Counted from the stretch's first letter, positions 1-7,492 are shown. The stretch is DNA of 23,973 nt from JAHJRN01 sp043805355 (GCA_043805355.1 JAZDIB010000042.1:1-23973); one strand, 5' to 3'. A program made the numbers and translations. Notes: generated by a model not told the origin, from the sequence alone.

Positions 1-26
1 ACAAACAAAACCGAACATCCCTCTAT

Positions 27-63
27 TTCGAGGAAATGGATTCCCGCCTGCGCGGGAATGACA
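27..63 (+). repeat. dispersed palindromic repeat, copy 1
   Basis: This 37-base unit matches 16721-16757 at 36 of 37 positions. Its core TTCCCGCCTGCGCGGGAA is itself an inverted repeat and can fold into a hairpin. It lies outside genes, as REP-like elements do. No transposase is nearby, so it is probably a non-autonomous dispersed repeat. Confidence 0.75.
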
Positions 64-84
64 GATTGTGGGTGGGTGCGGGGC

Positions 85-113
85 TTGACAAAAGCCCCAT
101 TTTGCGCTATATT
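85..113 (+). promoter_or_regulatory. sigma70-type promoter
   Basis: TTGACA at 85-90 and TATATT at 108-113 are separated by 17 bases. It points at the small gene starting at 232. Transcription would start near 120 and leave a leader of about 110 bases. Confidence 0.75.
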
Positions 114-119
114 CAATGC

Positions 120-231
120 CATTCAGAATGACCAAACCGTAGCTCGTGAGGCCCGAATCGACCCCGTCCGGCGGAGTCGGCTCGAACCTCAAGAGCCCTG
201 GTCAGGGGCACACCCACATCGAGGAGGAGAA
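120..231 (+). promoter_or_regulatory. long 5' leader with strong Shine-Dalgarno
   Basis: The leader between the predicted transcription start and the ATG at 232 is GC-rich with several short self-complementary stretches, for example GCCC/GGGC around 194-210. It ends in GAGGAGGAGA at 221-230, a very strong ribosome binding site. A leader this long is unusual here, where many genes have almost none. It may be regulatory, but I recognise no riboswitch class. Confidence 0.35.
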
Positions 232-438
232 ATGGCAATAACACAACAAACCCTGAATTTCATCTCGAGCTGCTATCACAAGTGTGATGGCTTGCCTCAA
301 AAAGCCTGCAGCAATCACTTTACGCCAGAGGAGGAGGCGGCGCGCATGATCCGCGCGGGACGCAGTGCGGAAGCGCACGTGGCGTGGTTGGATGAGCAGG
401 GCAACACAACCCCAAAGGAACCGGCCGAAGATCCGTGA
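232..438 (+). CDS. small Cys/His-containing hypothetical protein
   Basis: The product is a 68-residue soluble protein I do not recognise. The start at 232 is set by GAGGAGGAGA directly upstream; the frame stays open to 58, but that longer start has no ribosome site and would read through the promoter. Residues 14-29 contain C-x3-C-x7-C-x2-H, which could bind zinc; that is inference from spacing alone. The rest is charged, with an acidic proline-containing tail. It has its own promoter and leader and appears monocistronic. There is no signal peptide or membrane segment. I can offer no function. Confidence 0.65.
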   Translation: MAITQQTLNFISSCYHKCDGLPQKACSNHFTPEEEAARMIRAGRSAEAHVAWLDEQGNTTPKEPAEDP

Positions 439-465
439 GTAAGCTCTTTGTGCCGCAGACCTGCT

Positions 466-503
466 ACGCGTCACCCATCCTCGGGCGGCGCGTTTCTTTT
501 TTT
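466..503 (+). terminator. weak intrinsic terminator
   Basis: ACGCG (466-470) can pair with CGCGT (489-493), followed by a T-rich run to 503. The stem is short and the loop long, so this is tentative. It sits at the expected place after the 68-residue gene. Confidence 0.35.
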
Positions 504-551
504 GTGATGAACGCGGCGTTTCCGACCCGGGTCGCCCGACGCGGCGTTATT

Positions 552-560
552 TGCTATCCT
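552..560 (+). promoter_or_regulatory. extended -10 promoter close to the start codon
   Basis: TGCTATCCT has the TGnTAnnnT form and ends 8 bases before the ATG at 569. No good -35 box and no Shine-Dalgarno are visible. Transcription would begin at or within a base or two of the ATG, giving a leaderless message. Confidence 0.55.
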
Positions 561-568
561 CTCCCTAT

Positions 569-1960
569 ATGAACTTCCGTTATCTCGTGCTCGCGGCCTT
601 GCTCGCCTCGCCGCTGCTCACCATCCTGCCCGCAGGCGCCACGTCCGCCGTCTCCGAAGGCGACCTCGTGAGGATCGCGTCGCGGTCCGACCTCTACTAC
701 GTCGGCCCGGACATGAAGCGGTACGTATTCCCCAACGAGAAGACCTACTTCACGTGGTACGCGGGATTCGACGCGAAGACGATCTCGGAGACGGAACTCG
801 CGAACCTCCCCGTGGGCGGCGCCGTGACGTACCGGCCGGGCTATCGCATGGTGAAGCTCACGACCGACCCGCGGACCTACGCGGTCGACGCCAATGGGAC
901 GCTTCGCTGGATCGAGACCGAGGCCGTCGCGGCCGCGCTGTACGGCTCGGACTGGAACATGAAGGTCGAAGACCTGCCGGACGCGTACTTCGCGACGTAC
1001 CGGACCGGCGCTTCCATCGCGTCGGCGTCGGCGTTCGTCCCGAACGACGTGCTCGTCGCCGCGACGTCCATCGCCAAGGACAAGGGCCTCACCGACGGCA
1101 CCGTCACGCCGCCCGTCGTCCCGCCCGTGGCCGTCCCAATCGTTGACCTCACCGCCTCGAAGCCGACCGCGCGCTCCGGCGACGTGGAGCTCCTCACCGC
1201 GAGCGGCACGCATCCGACCGGCATCTACAAGATCGAGGTCTTCTTCGACGGAGGTCTCGTGAAGACATGCACCTTCACGCCGTGCGCGGCCGAAGCAGCT
1301 ATCCCGACCTCCGGTACCAAGACGAGCTACGAGGCGAAGGCGATCATGACTGGGCTCGACAACAGCACGACGACGAAGACCCTCGCTATCCCCATCGTCG
1401 ACGGGGTCGATGGACTCGTCAAAGCCACGGTCGACCGCGCCGTCATCCGGACGAACCAGGCCGCGGGCGTCGCCGTGACCATCGATGCGTCCATCGCGGT
1501 CCTGCGCACCGACATCTACATCGGAGGATCATCCAAGGCCGCCTGCGCGAGCGGGATACGTGAATGCCGCTGGAGCGCCATCATCACGGATCCCATCGGA
1601 ACGGTCATCGACGTCTACGGGAAGGTCACCGACACCCTCGGCCGGACCTACACAAGCGCGCATTCCACCATCACCGTCAGCAGCAACGACAGCCCCGTGG
1701 TCACGGCTACGCCAGGAAAATCCCTCATCTACGCCGGCGAGAGCGTCGACGTGACCGTCACCGGTAGCGACGACGATGGCATCACCAAACTCGAGATCCT
1801 GAAGGACGGCACGGTCATCAAGACCTGCGACAACGCGGCGCCGTGTACCCTCACGACCGGCCCCTGGCCCACCGCCGGGACCCTGAACTTCGCGGGACGC
1901 GCGACCGACGGTCTCGGCCTCACGGGATTGAGCGGCGTCGCGAGCGTGACGGTGCAGTAG
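569..1960 (+). CDS. secreted CPR-type surface protein with Ig-like repeats
   Basis: The product is 463 residues, exported. Residues 1 to about 25 form a signal peptide (MNFRYLVLAALLASPLLT then a small-residue cleavage zone). Residues about 28-160 form the same domain as in the gene at 2093, with YVFPNEKTYFTWY, TYRPG and DPRTYAVD; I know it from CPR genomes but its function is unknown. After a proline-rich linker come about three Ig-like beta domains (near 190-280, 285-370 and 375-463), each with a closely spaced Cys pair such as KTC-TFT-PC and KTC-DNAA-PC, suggesting disulfides outside the cell. I prefer the ATG at 569 over the TTG at 551, because the promoter overlaps the latter. The likely role is cell-surface structure or adhesion, by inference only. 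Confidence 0.85.
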   Translation: MNFRYLVLAALLASPLLTILPAGATSAVSEGDLVRIASRSDLYYVGPDMKRYVFPNEKTYFTWYAGFDAKTISETELANLPVGGAVTYRPGYRMVKLTTDPRTYAVDANGTLRWIETEAVAAALYGSDWNMKVEDLPDAYFATYRTGASIASASAFVPNDVLVAATSIAKDKGLTDGTVTPPVVPPVAVPIVDLTASKPTARSGDVELLTASGTHPTGIYKIEVFFDGGLVKTCTFTPCAAEAAIPTSGTKTSYEAKAIMTGLDNSTTTKTLAIPIVDGVDGLVKATVDRAVIRTNQAAGVAVTIDASIAVLRTDIYIGGSSKAACASGIRECRWSAIITDPIGTVIDVYGKVTDTLGRTYTSAHSTITVSSNDSPVVTATPGKSLIYAGESVDVTVTGSDDDGITKLEILKDGTVIKTCDNAAPCTLTTGPWPTAGTLNFAGRATDGLGLTGLSGVASVTVQ

Positions 1961-1966
1961 CGGACG

Positions 1967-2016
1967 AACGTGTAGCGTGCAGCGTCGGACGTCCGACGCT
2001 GCACGCTACACGTTTT
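1967..2016. terminator. perfect 48-bp palindrome, probable terminator
   Basis: Bases 1967-1990 are the exact reverse complement of 1991-2014, with no loop, followed by TT. In RNA this gives a hairpin of at least 20 pairs ending in a short U run, directly after the stop at 1960. It is much longer than other terminators in the window and could extrude as a cruciform. Confidence 0.7.
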
Positions 2017-2092
2017 GCGTTACACGTCGTTTTGACTTTTCCCCTCTTCCCGGTCAAACTATCTCCACATTCATTCATCATCTCCAACATCT

Positions 2093-2896
2093 ATGTTTGC
2101 GAGAAAGTTGACCGCCATCGCGACCGTCATCACGACGATCGCCATGTCGCTCGCGCCGATGGCGACGCGCGCTGCGACCACAGGCGCCTTCCAGGCCGGC
2201 GACCTCATCAAGGGGACGCAGTTCTCGACCGTCTACTACTTCGGTCCGGACGGCCGTCGCTACGTGTTTCCGAACGACAAGACGTACTTCACATGGTACA
2301 CGGATTTTTCCACGGTCAAGACAATCCCCGACCTCCAGCTCCAGACCATCCCGCTCGGCCGCAGTAACATCACGTACCGCCCGGGCGTGAAGATGGTGAA
2401 GATCGATACCGACCCCAAGACCTACGCGGTCGACCAGGGAGGCATGCTCCGCTGGGTGAAGACCGAACAACTCGCCATCACGCTCTTCGGCCTCAACTGG
2501 AACCAGCGCATCGATGACGTGCCGGATCCGTTCTTCATCAACTACAAGGTCGGTACGCCGATCGAGATGGCGACCGATTACCTGATCAACGACATCAAGA
2601 ACGCGACGCCGAACATCGCCATCGACAAGCAGTTCGATATGACCATGGTGACCATCACCATCGGCAGCGCGACCGCCGGCGCATTCGTCCCGGCCTCGAC
2701 CACGGTCAAGGTCGGCTCGACCGTCACCTGGACGAACGGGGACATCGTCCCGCACACCGTCACGGGCAACGCGTTCGACTCGGGCACCATCGAGAAGACG
2801 AAGACTTACACGCGGACCTTCAACACCGCAGGCTCGTACGACTACCACGATTCGATCTACCCGGTCATGCAGGGGACGATCAACGTGGTCAACTGA
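2093..2896 (+). CDS. secreted CPR-type domain fused to a degenerate cupredoxin-like domain
   Basis: The product is 267 residues. Residues 1 to about 28 are a signal peptide ending in ATRA-A. Residues about 33-165 are the CPR surface domain shared with the gene at 569 (YVFPNDKTYFTWY, TYRPGVKMVK, DPKTYAVD). Residues about 183-267 look like a plastocyanin/azurin-type cupredoxin: VKVGSTVTWTN, then VPHTV with His221, then YDYHDSIYPVMQG. The family pattern in the last loop is Y-x-C-x2-H-x2-M with the preceding His conserved. Here the Cys is Asp253 and the His is Tyr256, while His221 and Met259 remain. Normal type 1 copper binding is therefore unlikely. It lies between two terminators, so is probably transcribed alone. 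The role is unknown; surface protein interaction is a guess. Confidence 0.85.
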   Translation: MFARKLTAIATVITTIAMSLAPMATRAATTGAFQAGDLIKGTQFSTVYYFGPDGRRYVFPNDKTYFTWYTDFSTVKTIPDLQLQTIPLGRSNITYRPGVKMVKIDTDPKTYAVDQGGMLRWVKTEQLAITLFGLNWNQRIDDVPDPFFINYKVGTPIEMATDYLINDIKNATPNIAIDKQFDMTMVTITIGSATAGAFVPASTTVKVGSTVTWTNGDIVPHTVTGNAFDSGTIEKTKTYTRTFNTAGSYDYHDSIYPVMQGTINVVN

Positions 2897-2924
2897 CGCG
2901 AGAGCCCATCCGCAGGGCAGGAAC

Positions 2925-2953
2925 ACCGCTCCGACCTCGTCGGGGCGGTTTTT
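2925..2953 (+). terminator. intrinsic terminator
   Basis: ACCGCTCCGA (2925-2934) pairs with TCGGGGCGGT (2940-2949), with one G-U pair and a 5-base loop, followed by TTTTT. It ends the cupredoxin-like gene. Confidence 0.85.
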
Positions 2954-2956
2954 CGA

Positions 2957-2965
2957 TGCTACACT
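2957..2965 (+). promoter_or_regulatory. extended -10 promoter close to the start codon
   Basis: TGCTACACT ends 9 bases before the ATG at 2975, directly after the preceding terminator. There is no Shine-Dalgarno. A leader of only a few bases is expected. Confidence 0.6.
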
Positions 2966-2974
2966 GACCTAACT

Positions 2975-3967
2975 ATGCCCCCTATCTCATCTCCCGCCCC
3001 GAAGAAGCCCGGGATCCTCGCGTGGATCGGCTTCATCGCGCTCGCGGCCATCATCCTCATCGTCGTCCTTTCCATCCTCGGTAGTTTCATGGGCAAGCAG
3101 GACTCGACAACGACTGACACCGTCTCCTTCCGCGAAAGCGGCGGCGGAGTCGGCATGATGGACACGGTCTCGAAGCAGGCCGCGCCCTCCTACCTCGCGG
3201 ACAACTCCATCGCCTCCATCTCATCCGAGGTGAACAGCGTCGGTTCGGCCATCCCGTCGGAGTCGGCGACCGACCAGCGCGTCATCAAGACCGGCGAGAT
3301 CTCGCTACGCGTCACGGATGCGCCTAAGGCCGTTGAAGGCATCAAAACGATGGTGACGGGCAAAGGCGGATTCGTGGAATCCTCCAGCGTCGCCGACAGC
3401 GGGTCCGGTCCGCGCAACGCGTGGATGACGCTCCGCGTTCCGGTGGCATCCTTCGACGCGACCATGACGGACCTGAAGACCATCGGTACCCTGACCTTAG
3501 ACGAATCAATCCATGGGCAAGACGTGACCGAGGAATTCGTCGACCTGGACGCGGACATCCGGAATGCGCGCGCCGAAGAGGCGTCCTATCTCGAGATCCT
3601 GAAGCGCACCGGCAGCATCGAGGACATCCTGAATGTCACGCGCCAGCTCGCGGACGTGCGCGGACGCATCGAACGGCTCGAAGGACGCAAGCGCTACCTC
3701 GAGAACCGCACGGACCTCGCGACCATCTCGGTCTCGCTCACGGAAGAGACGCGCGTCGAGCTCCCCAGCCGGACCTGGAAGCCGATCGAGGTGCTGAAGT
3801 CCGCGCTCCGCGACCTCGTCGAATCCCTCCAGGGCCTCGTGGACTTCCTCATCCGCCTCGTCATCGGCCTCGTCGGCCTCCTGCTCCCTATCGCCCTGCT
3901 GACGGCCCTCTTCATCTGGATCGGCTGGAAGTTCATGAAGGCCGTCATCCGGATATTCCGACGGTGA
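2975..3967 (+). CDS. DUF4349-type membrane protein
   Basis: The product is 330 residues. A membrane segment lies at about 13-37 after a short proline- and lysine-containing N-terminus, and a second at about 290-318 before a basic tail (KFMKAVIRIFRR). Between them is the DUF4349 region: VIKTGEISLRVTDA, then WMTLRVPV, then a coiled coil of about 60 residues (near 195-245, ending RIERLEGRKRYLENRTDL) followed by TISVSL. This order is characteristic of DUF4349 proteins, envelope proteins of unknown biochemical role. A large extracytoplasmic domain held by two helices is the likely topology. The ATG at 2975 is placed by the promoter just upstream. It is transcribed alone, between terminators. Confidence 0.85.
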   Translation: MPPISSPAPKKPGILAWIGFIALAAIILIVVLSILGSFMGKQDSTTTDTVSFRESGGGVGMMDTVSKQAAPSYLADNSIASISSEVNSVGSAIPSESATDQRVIKTGEISLRVTDAPKAVEGIKTMVTGKGGFVESSSVADSGSGPRNAWMTLRVPVASFDATMTDLKTIGTLTLDESIHGQDVTEEFVDLDADIRNARAEEASYLEILKRTGSIEDILNVTRQLADVRGRIERLEGRKRYLENRTDLATISVSLTEETRVELPSRTWKPIEVLKSALRDLVESLQGLVDFLIRLVIGLVGLLLPIALLTALFIWIGWKFMKAVIRIFRR

Positions 3968-3998
3968 TCGCTTCGAATCCTCACCCGACGAAGCAGAC

Positions 3999-4022
3999 AT
4001 CCGACCGAAGTGGTCGGATTTT
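3999..4022 (+). terminator. intrinsic terminator
   Basis: ATCCGACC (3999-4006) pairs with GGTCGGAT (4012-4019) across a 5-base loop, followed by TTTT. The T run flows directly into the next promoter, so terminator and promoter are fused in about 30 bases. Confidence 0.8.
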
Positions 4023-4030
4023 GCTATACT
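4022..4030 (+). promoter_or_regulatory. extended -10 promoter for split transketolase
   Basis: TGCTATACT ends 6 bases before the ATG at 4037. The usual distance from -10 to the transcription start puts the first transcribed base at or next to the A of the ATG. No Shine-Dalgarno is present. Confidence 0.65.
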
Positions 4031-4036
4031 CATGCC

Positions 4037-4903
4037 ATGCCCCATATCCACGACAAGAAGATCAAGCGATTGGAGCTCATCGCGAACCGATTGCGCCAGC
4101 ATGTCATCACGATGGTCGCGCAGGCGGGCAGCGGACATCAGGGCGGGGCGCTCGGCATGGCCGACATCTTTGCGGTCCTCTACTTCCACGAACTCCACCA
4201 CGACCCCAAGCGTCCGGACTGGAAGGACCGCGACCGGCTCCTGCTCTCGAACGGCCACATCTGCCCCATCCGCTACGCGGCCATGGCCGAGGCAGGATAT
4301 TTTCCGGTGAAGGAACTCCTCACGCTGCGCCGATTCGGTTCGCGCCTGCAGGGACATCCGGAACGCTCGCGTCTCCCCGGCCTCGAAACGACCTCGGGTC
4401 CGCTCGGCGCAGGCTTGGCGCAGGGCGTAGGCATGGCGCTCGCCGCGAAGATGGATCGGAAGACGTGGCGTACGTACGTGCTCGAGTCCGACGCGGAGCA
4501 GGCCATCGGCCTCCACTGGGAGGCGGCGATGCTCGCGGGGAAAAACCGGCTCGACAACCTCACCTGCATCATCGACAGGAACAACATTCAGATCGACGGC
4601 GATACCGAGGACGTGATGCCGCTCGAACCCCTGCCGGAAAAGTTTGAGGCGTTCGGCTGGCATGTCATCGAGTGCAACGGCAACGACATCGCCGATATCG
4701 TCCGCGCCATCGAGACCGCGAAGAAGGTCCACCAGCGGCCGACCTGCCTCATCGCACATACCATCCCCGGCCGAGGCGTCTCGTTCATGGAGAATGGCTT
4801 CCTTTGGCACAGCCAAACCTTCAAGCCGGGACAGGCGGATCAGGCCCTGCGTGAACTGAAGGATATCGAACAAGGCCTCAAGGCCGACCACGCCGCCCTA
4901 TGA
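4037..4903 (+). CDS. transketolase, N-terminal (TPP-binding) subunit
   Basis: The product is 288 residues, the thiamine-diphosphate pyrophosphate-binding half of transketolase, which moves two-carbon units between sugar phosphates in the non-oxidative pentose phosphate pathway. Family signatures are GSGHQGGALG (31-40, active-site His34), SNGHICP (71-77), TTSGPLGAGLAQGVGMA (118-134), WEAAMLAGK and LDNLTCIIDRNN (172-183). The usual GDGE motif is S151-D152-A153-E154: the metal-binding Asp stays but both glycines are changed. The ATG at 4037 is chosen because it directly follows the -10 element; an in-frame GTG at 4010 lies inside the terminator hairpin. It overlaps the C-terminal subunit by four bases (ATGA), so the two are translationally coupled. 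Confidence 0.93.
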   Translation: MPHIHDKKIKRLELIANRLRQHVITMVAQAGSGHQGGALGMADIFAVLYFHELHHDPKRPDWKDRDRLLLSNGHICPIRYAAMAEAGYFPVKELLTLRRFGSRLQGHPERSRLPGLETTSGPLGAGLAQGVGMALAAKMDRKTWRTYVLESDAEQAIGLHWEAAMLAGKNRLDNLTCIIDRNNIQIDGDTEDVMPLEPLPEKFEAFGWHVIECNGNDIADIVRAIETAKKVHQRPTCLIAHTIPGRGVSFMENGFLWHSQTFKPGQADQALRELKDIEQGLKADHAAL

Positions 4904-5907
4904 ACCTCTTCGCACCCACAGGCACCCACGCGGACGCGAAGCTCGCCCGCAAGCTGTATGATCCGGCCATCCCGCATGCTTCGACGCGCGACGGATACGG
5001 CGACGGCATCGTCCAGGCGGCGGAGAAGGACGAACGCATCGTCGTGCTGTGCGCGGATCTCACCGAATCGACACGGAACGTCGCGTTCAAGGAGCGGTTT
5101 CCGGAGCGGTTCGTCCAGATCGGCGTGCAGGAACAGCTTTTGGCGGCGACCGCGGCCGGATTCGCGCTCGCGGGAAAGATCCCGTTCGTCACGTCGTACG
5201 CCATGTTCTGCCCAGGTCGTGCGTGGGAACAGGTCCGCACCAACATCTGCCTGAACGACGCGAACGTGAAGATCGTCGGGAGCCACGCGGGCGTCTCCGT
5301 GGGGCCGGACGGCTCCACGCACCAGGCGCTCGAGGACATCGCCCTCATGCGCGTCCTCCCGAACATGACGGTCGTCGTCCCCTGCGACGCGATTGAGGCG
5401 CGCAAGGCGACCCGGGCGGCCGCGACCATGAAAGGACCCTGCTATCTCCGGTTCGCTCGCGAGGCGTCGCCCGTGTTCACGAGCGAAAAGACGCCATTCA
5501 GGATTGGGAAGGCCGAGACGTTCCGCGATGGCACGGATCTGGCCGTCATCGCGTGCGGACCGCTCGTGCATGCCGCCCTCCTCGCCGCGGAAGAGCTCCG
5601 GAAGGAAGAGAAGCTGGACGTGATGGTCGTGAATTGCCACACCGTGAAGCCGCTCGACGCGAAGACCGTCATCGCGGCCGCCAAGCAGTGCGGCGCGGTC
5701 GTGACGGTCGAGGAGCATCAGGTCGCGGGAGGACTGGGCGGTGCGGTCGCGGAACTTCTTGCAGCGAAACGTCCGACTCCCATCGAGTTCATCGGCATGC
5801 ACGATCGGTTCGGCGAATCCGGGACGCCCAAGGAACTCCTCGAGCATTTCGGCATGGATGTCGCGTCCATCAAGGCCGCCATCCGCGCCGTGCACAAACG
5901 AAAATAG
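4900..5907 (+). CDS. transketolase, C-terminal (pyrimidine-binding) subunit
   Basis: The product is 335 residues, the second half of a split transketolase: a pyrimidine-binding domain (about 25-190) and the C-terminal transketolase domain (about 205-325). IGVQEQ (74-79) holds the Glu that activates thiamine diphosphate (Glu78). SHAGVSVGPDGSTHQALED and the VEEHQVAGGLGGAVAELL segment are typical. Whole enzymes are about 600-670 residues, so the two genes together make a complete enzyme. DXS (1-deoxyxylulose-5-phosphate synthase) is less likely, because the partner resembles split transketolase throughout. The start codon overlaps the stop of the first subunit as ATGA. A hairpin follows the stop. 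Confidence 0.93.
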   Translation: MNLFAPTGTHADAKLARKLYDPAIPHASTRDGYGDGIVQAAEKDERIVVLCADLTESTRNVAFKERFPERFVQIGVQEQLLAATAAGFALAGKIPFVTSYAMFCPGRAWEQVRTNICLNDANVKIVGSHAGVSVGPDGSTHQALEDIALMRVLPNMTVVVPCDAIEARKATRAAATMKGPCYLRFAREASPVFTSEKTPFRIGKAETFRDGTDLAVIACGPLVHAALLAAEELRKEEKLDVMVVNCHTVKPLDAKTVIAAAKQCGAVVTVEEHQVAGGLGGAVAELLAAKRPTPIEFIGMHDRFGESGTPKELLEHFGMDVASIKAAIRAVHKRK

Positions 5908-5922
5908 ACGGACGGACAGCAT

Positions 5923-5948
5923 GACGGCCCATCGAGCGGATGGGCCGT
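5923..5948. terminator. hairpin between convergent genes
   Basis: ACGGCCCATC (5923-5932) pairs with GATGGGCCGT (5938-5947) with a 5-base loop. It follows the transketolase unit on the plus strand and sits directly against the stop codon of the minus-strand gene at 5949, so it can serve both. T runs are short on both sides. Confidence 0.65.
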
Positions 5949-6470
5949 TTAGGTTCGCCTGACGCGCAGCGTCTTGCGGAGAATTCGGCAGAGGGCCGTG
6001 ATGAGCTCCTCGTCGGGCAGGTGTTTCGGGATGCGATGAGCCGCATGCACATGGTCGTAGCCGCGTGCGTCGAGAGACGTCGTGAGGACGATCCTCCTCT
6101 GGAGCGGGACGCCGAGCCACCGCTCCACCTCGAGCATGAACCGGACGCCCAGCTCGTATCCGAGTGATTCCTCGCACACAACCATCAGGTGCCGGAAGGA
6201 CGCTTTGCAGGCGTTCCCGGCGACGAAGCACTCCCATGGGCGCAAGGTCGCGACGATGACGTCCCCGCCCGCCTGAAGGCGATCGCGAACCTGTCGAACC
6301 CACCGTTCATGGGCCGCGTCTGCTTCGGTGCCGTAGTTCTCGGCCCATTCCCGATGCCGGACGACCGACGCCACGCGTCCGAGCCGAGCCATCGCCACGT
6401 CGACGAGCCTCGTGATGCGGATAAGCGACGTGGCATCGCGGTCGACGATCAGGACGACCAACGCGCGCAT
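5949..6470 (-). CDS. hypothetical protein, possibly receiver-like
   Basis: The product is 173 residues that I do not recognise. It begins MRALVVLIVDRDATS, a beta strand followed by an acidic turn that recalls response-regulator receiver domains, but the later receiver landmarks are not convincing, so this is only a suggestion. The middle has WECFVAGNACKASF and an IVLTTSLDARGYDHVHAAHR stretch. There is no signal peptide or membrane segment. The start at 6470 is fixed by AAAGGAGGAG a few bases upstream; longer in-frame starts would lie in the promoter region. It runs against its neighbours and is monocistronic. Confidence 0.7.
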   Translation of the reverse strand: MRALVVLIVDRDATSLIRITRLVDVAMARLGRVASVVRHREWAENYGTEADAAHERWVRQVRDRLQAGGDVIVATLRPWECFVAGNACKASFRHLMVVCEESLGYELGVRFMLEVERWLGVPLQRRIVLTTSLDARGYDHVHAAHRIPKHLPDEELITALCRILRKTLRVRRT

Positions 6471-6495
6471 GAGGTCTCCTCCTTTCCTCGCCCCC

Positions 6496-6524
6496 ATCTT
6501 GGACGCGGTCCGGCCGCCGGTCAA
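6496..6524 (-). promoter_or_regulatory. promoter for the minus-strand gene at 5949-6470
   Basis: On the minus strand TTGACC (plus 6519-6524) and CAAGAT (plus 6496-6501) are 17 bases apart. The implied leader of about 20 bases contains the strong Shine-Dalgarno of that gene. Confidence 0.45.
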
Positions 6525-6549
6525 TGCCGTCGCGCGATTCCCCCCTCCT

Positions 6550-6558
6550 TGGTATCCT
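6550..6558 (+). promoter_or_regulatory. extended -10 promoter for aldolase
   Basis: TGGTATCCT ends 16 bases before the ATG at 6575. The leader would be about 10 bases and has no Shine-Dalgarno. Confidence 0.55.
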
Positions 6559-6574
6559 ACCGACACCCAACCAT

Positions 6575-7492
6575 ATGCTCGTCACCACCAAGAAGCTCCT
6601 CGTCCCCGCGCGCGCCAAAGGCTACGCCGTCCCCGCATTCAACGTGAACAACCTCGAGATCCTGAAGGCGGTCATGTCGGCGGCCGAGAAGATGCGCTCG
6701 CCCGTCATCCTGCAGACGACCGAAGGCGCCATCGACTACGCCGGCATCGAGTACCTCGCCGCGATGATCCGCGTGGCGGCGAAGGGGAAGATCCCCGTCG
6801 CGATGCACCTGGACCACGGCAAGGACCTGCGCTACGTGAAGCTCGCGCTCGCGAACGGCTACTCGTCCGTGATGTTCGACGGCTCCGCCCTCCCCCACGC
6901 GAGGAACGCGGCGCTGACGCGGAAGGTCGTCGCGATGGCGCACGCGAAAGGCGCGTCCGTCGAGGCCGAAATCGGCGCGCTCGCCGGCATCGAGGACCTC
7001 GTCTCGGTCGAGGAGAAAGATGCAAAGCTCACCGATCCGGAGGAAGCCGCACGGTTCGCGCGAGAGACCGGGTGCGACAGCCTCGCCGTCGCCATCGGCA
7101 CCTCGCATGGCGCGTTTAAGTTCAAGGGCAAGACGCATCTCGATATCGAGCGGCTGAAGCGCATCGCGAAGCTCGTGAAGCTCCCCATCGTCCTGCACGG
7201 CGCGAGCGGCGTGATGGAGGACGTGAAGAAGCTCGCGGAACACTACGGCGCGAAGCTCGGCGAGGCGCGCGGCGTCCTCGACCTGGACATCAAGCATGCG
7301 ATCAAGAACGGCGTGGCCAAGGTGAACATCGACACGGACCTCCGGCTCGCGTTCACGGCCGGCATGCGCGAGGCCGTCGCGGACCTGCCCAAGGTCATCG
7401 ACCCGCGCAAGCTCATGGAACCGTCCATGACGCTCATGCGCGAAGTCGCGATGCGCAAGATGAAGCTCTTCGGCAGCGCCGGACGCGCGTGA
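6575..7492 (+). CDS. fba: class II fructose-bisphosphate aldolase
   Basis: The product is 305 residues, the zinc-dependent aldolase that interconverts fructose 1,6-bisphosphate with dihydroxyacetone phosphate and glyceraldehyde 3-phosphate. Family motifs are AFNVNNLE near the N-terminus, HLDHG (78-82, with catalytic Asp80 and zinc ligand His81), SSVMFDGS, EAEIG (130-134), GTSHGAFKF (zinc ligand His178), LHGASG (zinc ligand His208) and VNIDTDLRLAF. The length is normal. A tagatose-bisphosphate aldolase is a close alternative, but glycolytic use fits the neighbouring transketolase, since the two enzymes share triose phosphate and fructose phosphates. The ATG at 6575 is favoured because upstream in-frame codons fall inside the promoter. 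Confidence 0.93.
   Translation: MLVTTKKLLVPARAKGYAVPAFNVNNLEILKAVMSAAEKMRSPVILQTTEGAIDYAGIEYLAAMIRVAAKGKIPVAMHLDHGKDLRYVKLALANGYSSVMFDGSALPHARNAALTRKVVAMAHAKGASVEAEIGALAGIEDLVSVEEKDAKLTDPEEAARFARETGCDSLAVAIGTSHGAFKFKGKTHLDIERLKRIAKLVKLPIVLHGASGVMEDVKKLAEHYGAKLGEARGVLDLDIKHAIKNGVAKVNIDTDLRLAFTAGMREAVADLPKVIDPRKLMEPSMTLMREVAMRKMKLFGSAGRA

Noticed and set aside
3506..4891. Long minus-strand open frame (461 codons)
   Set aside because: It lies antisense to the DUF4349 and transketolase genes and has low-complexity Arg/Asp/Glu composition typical of shadow frames.
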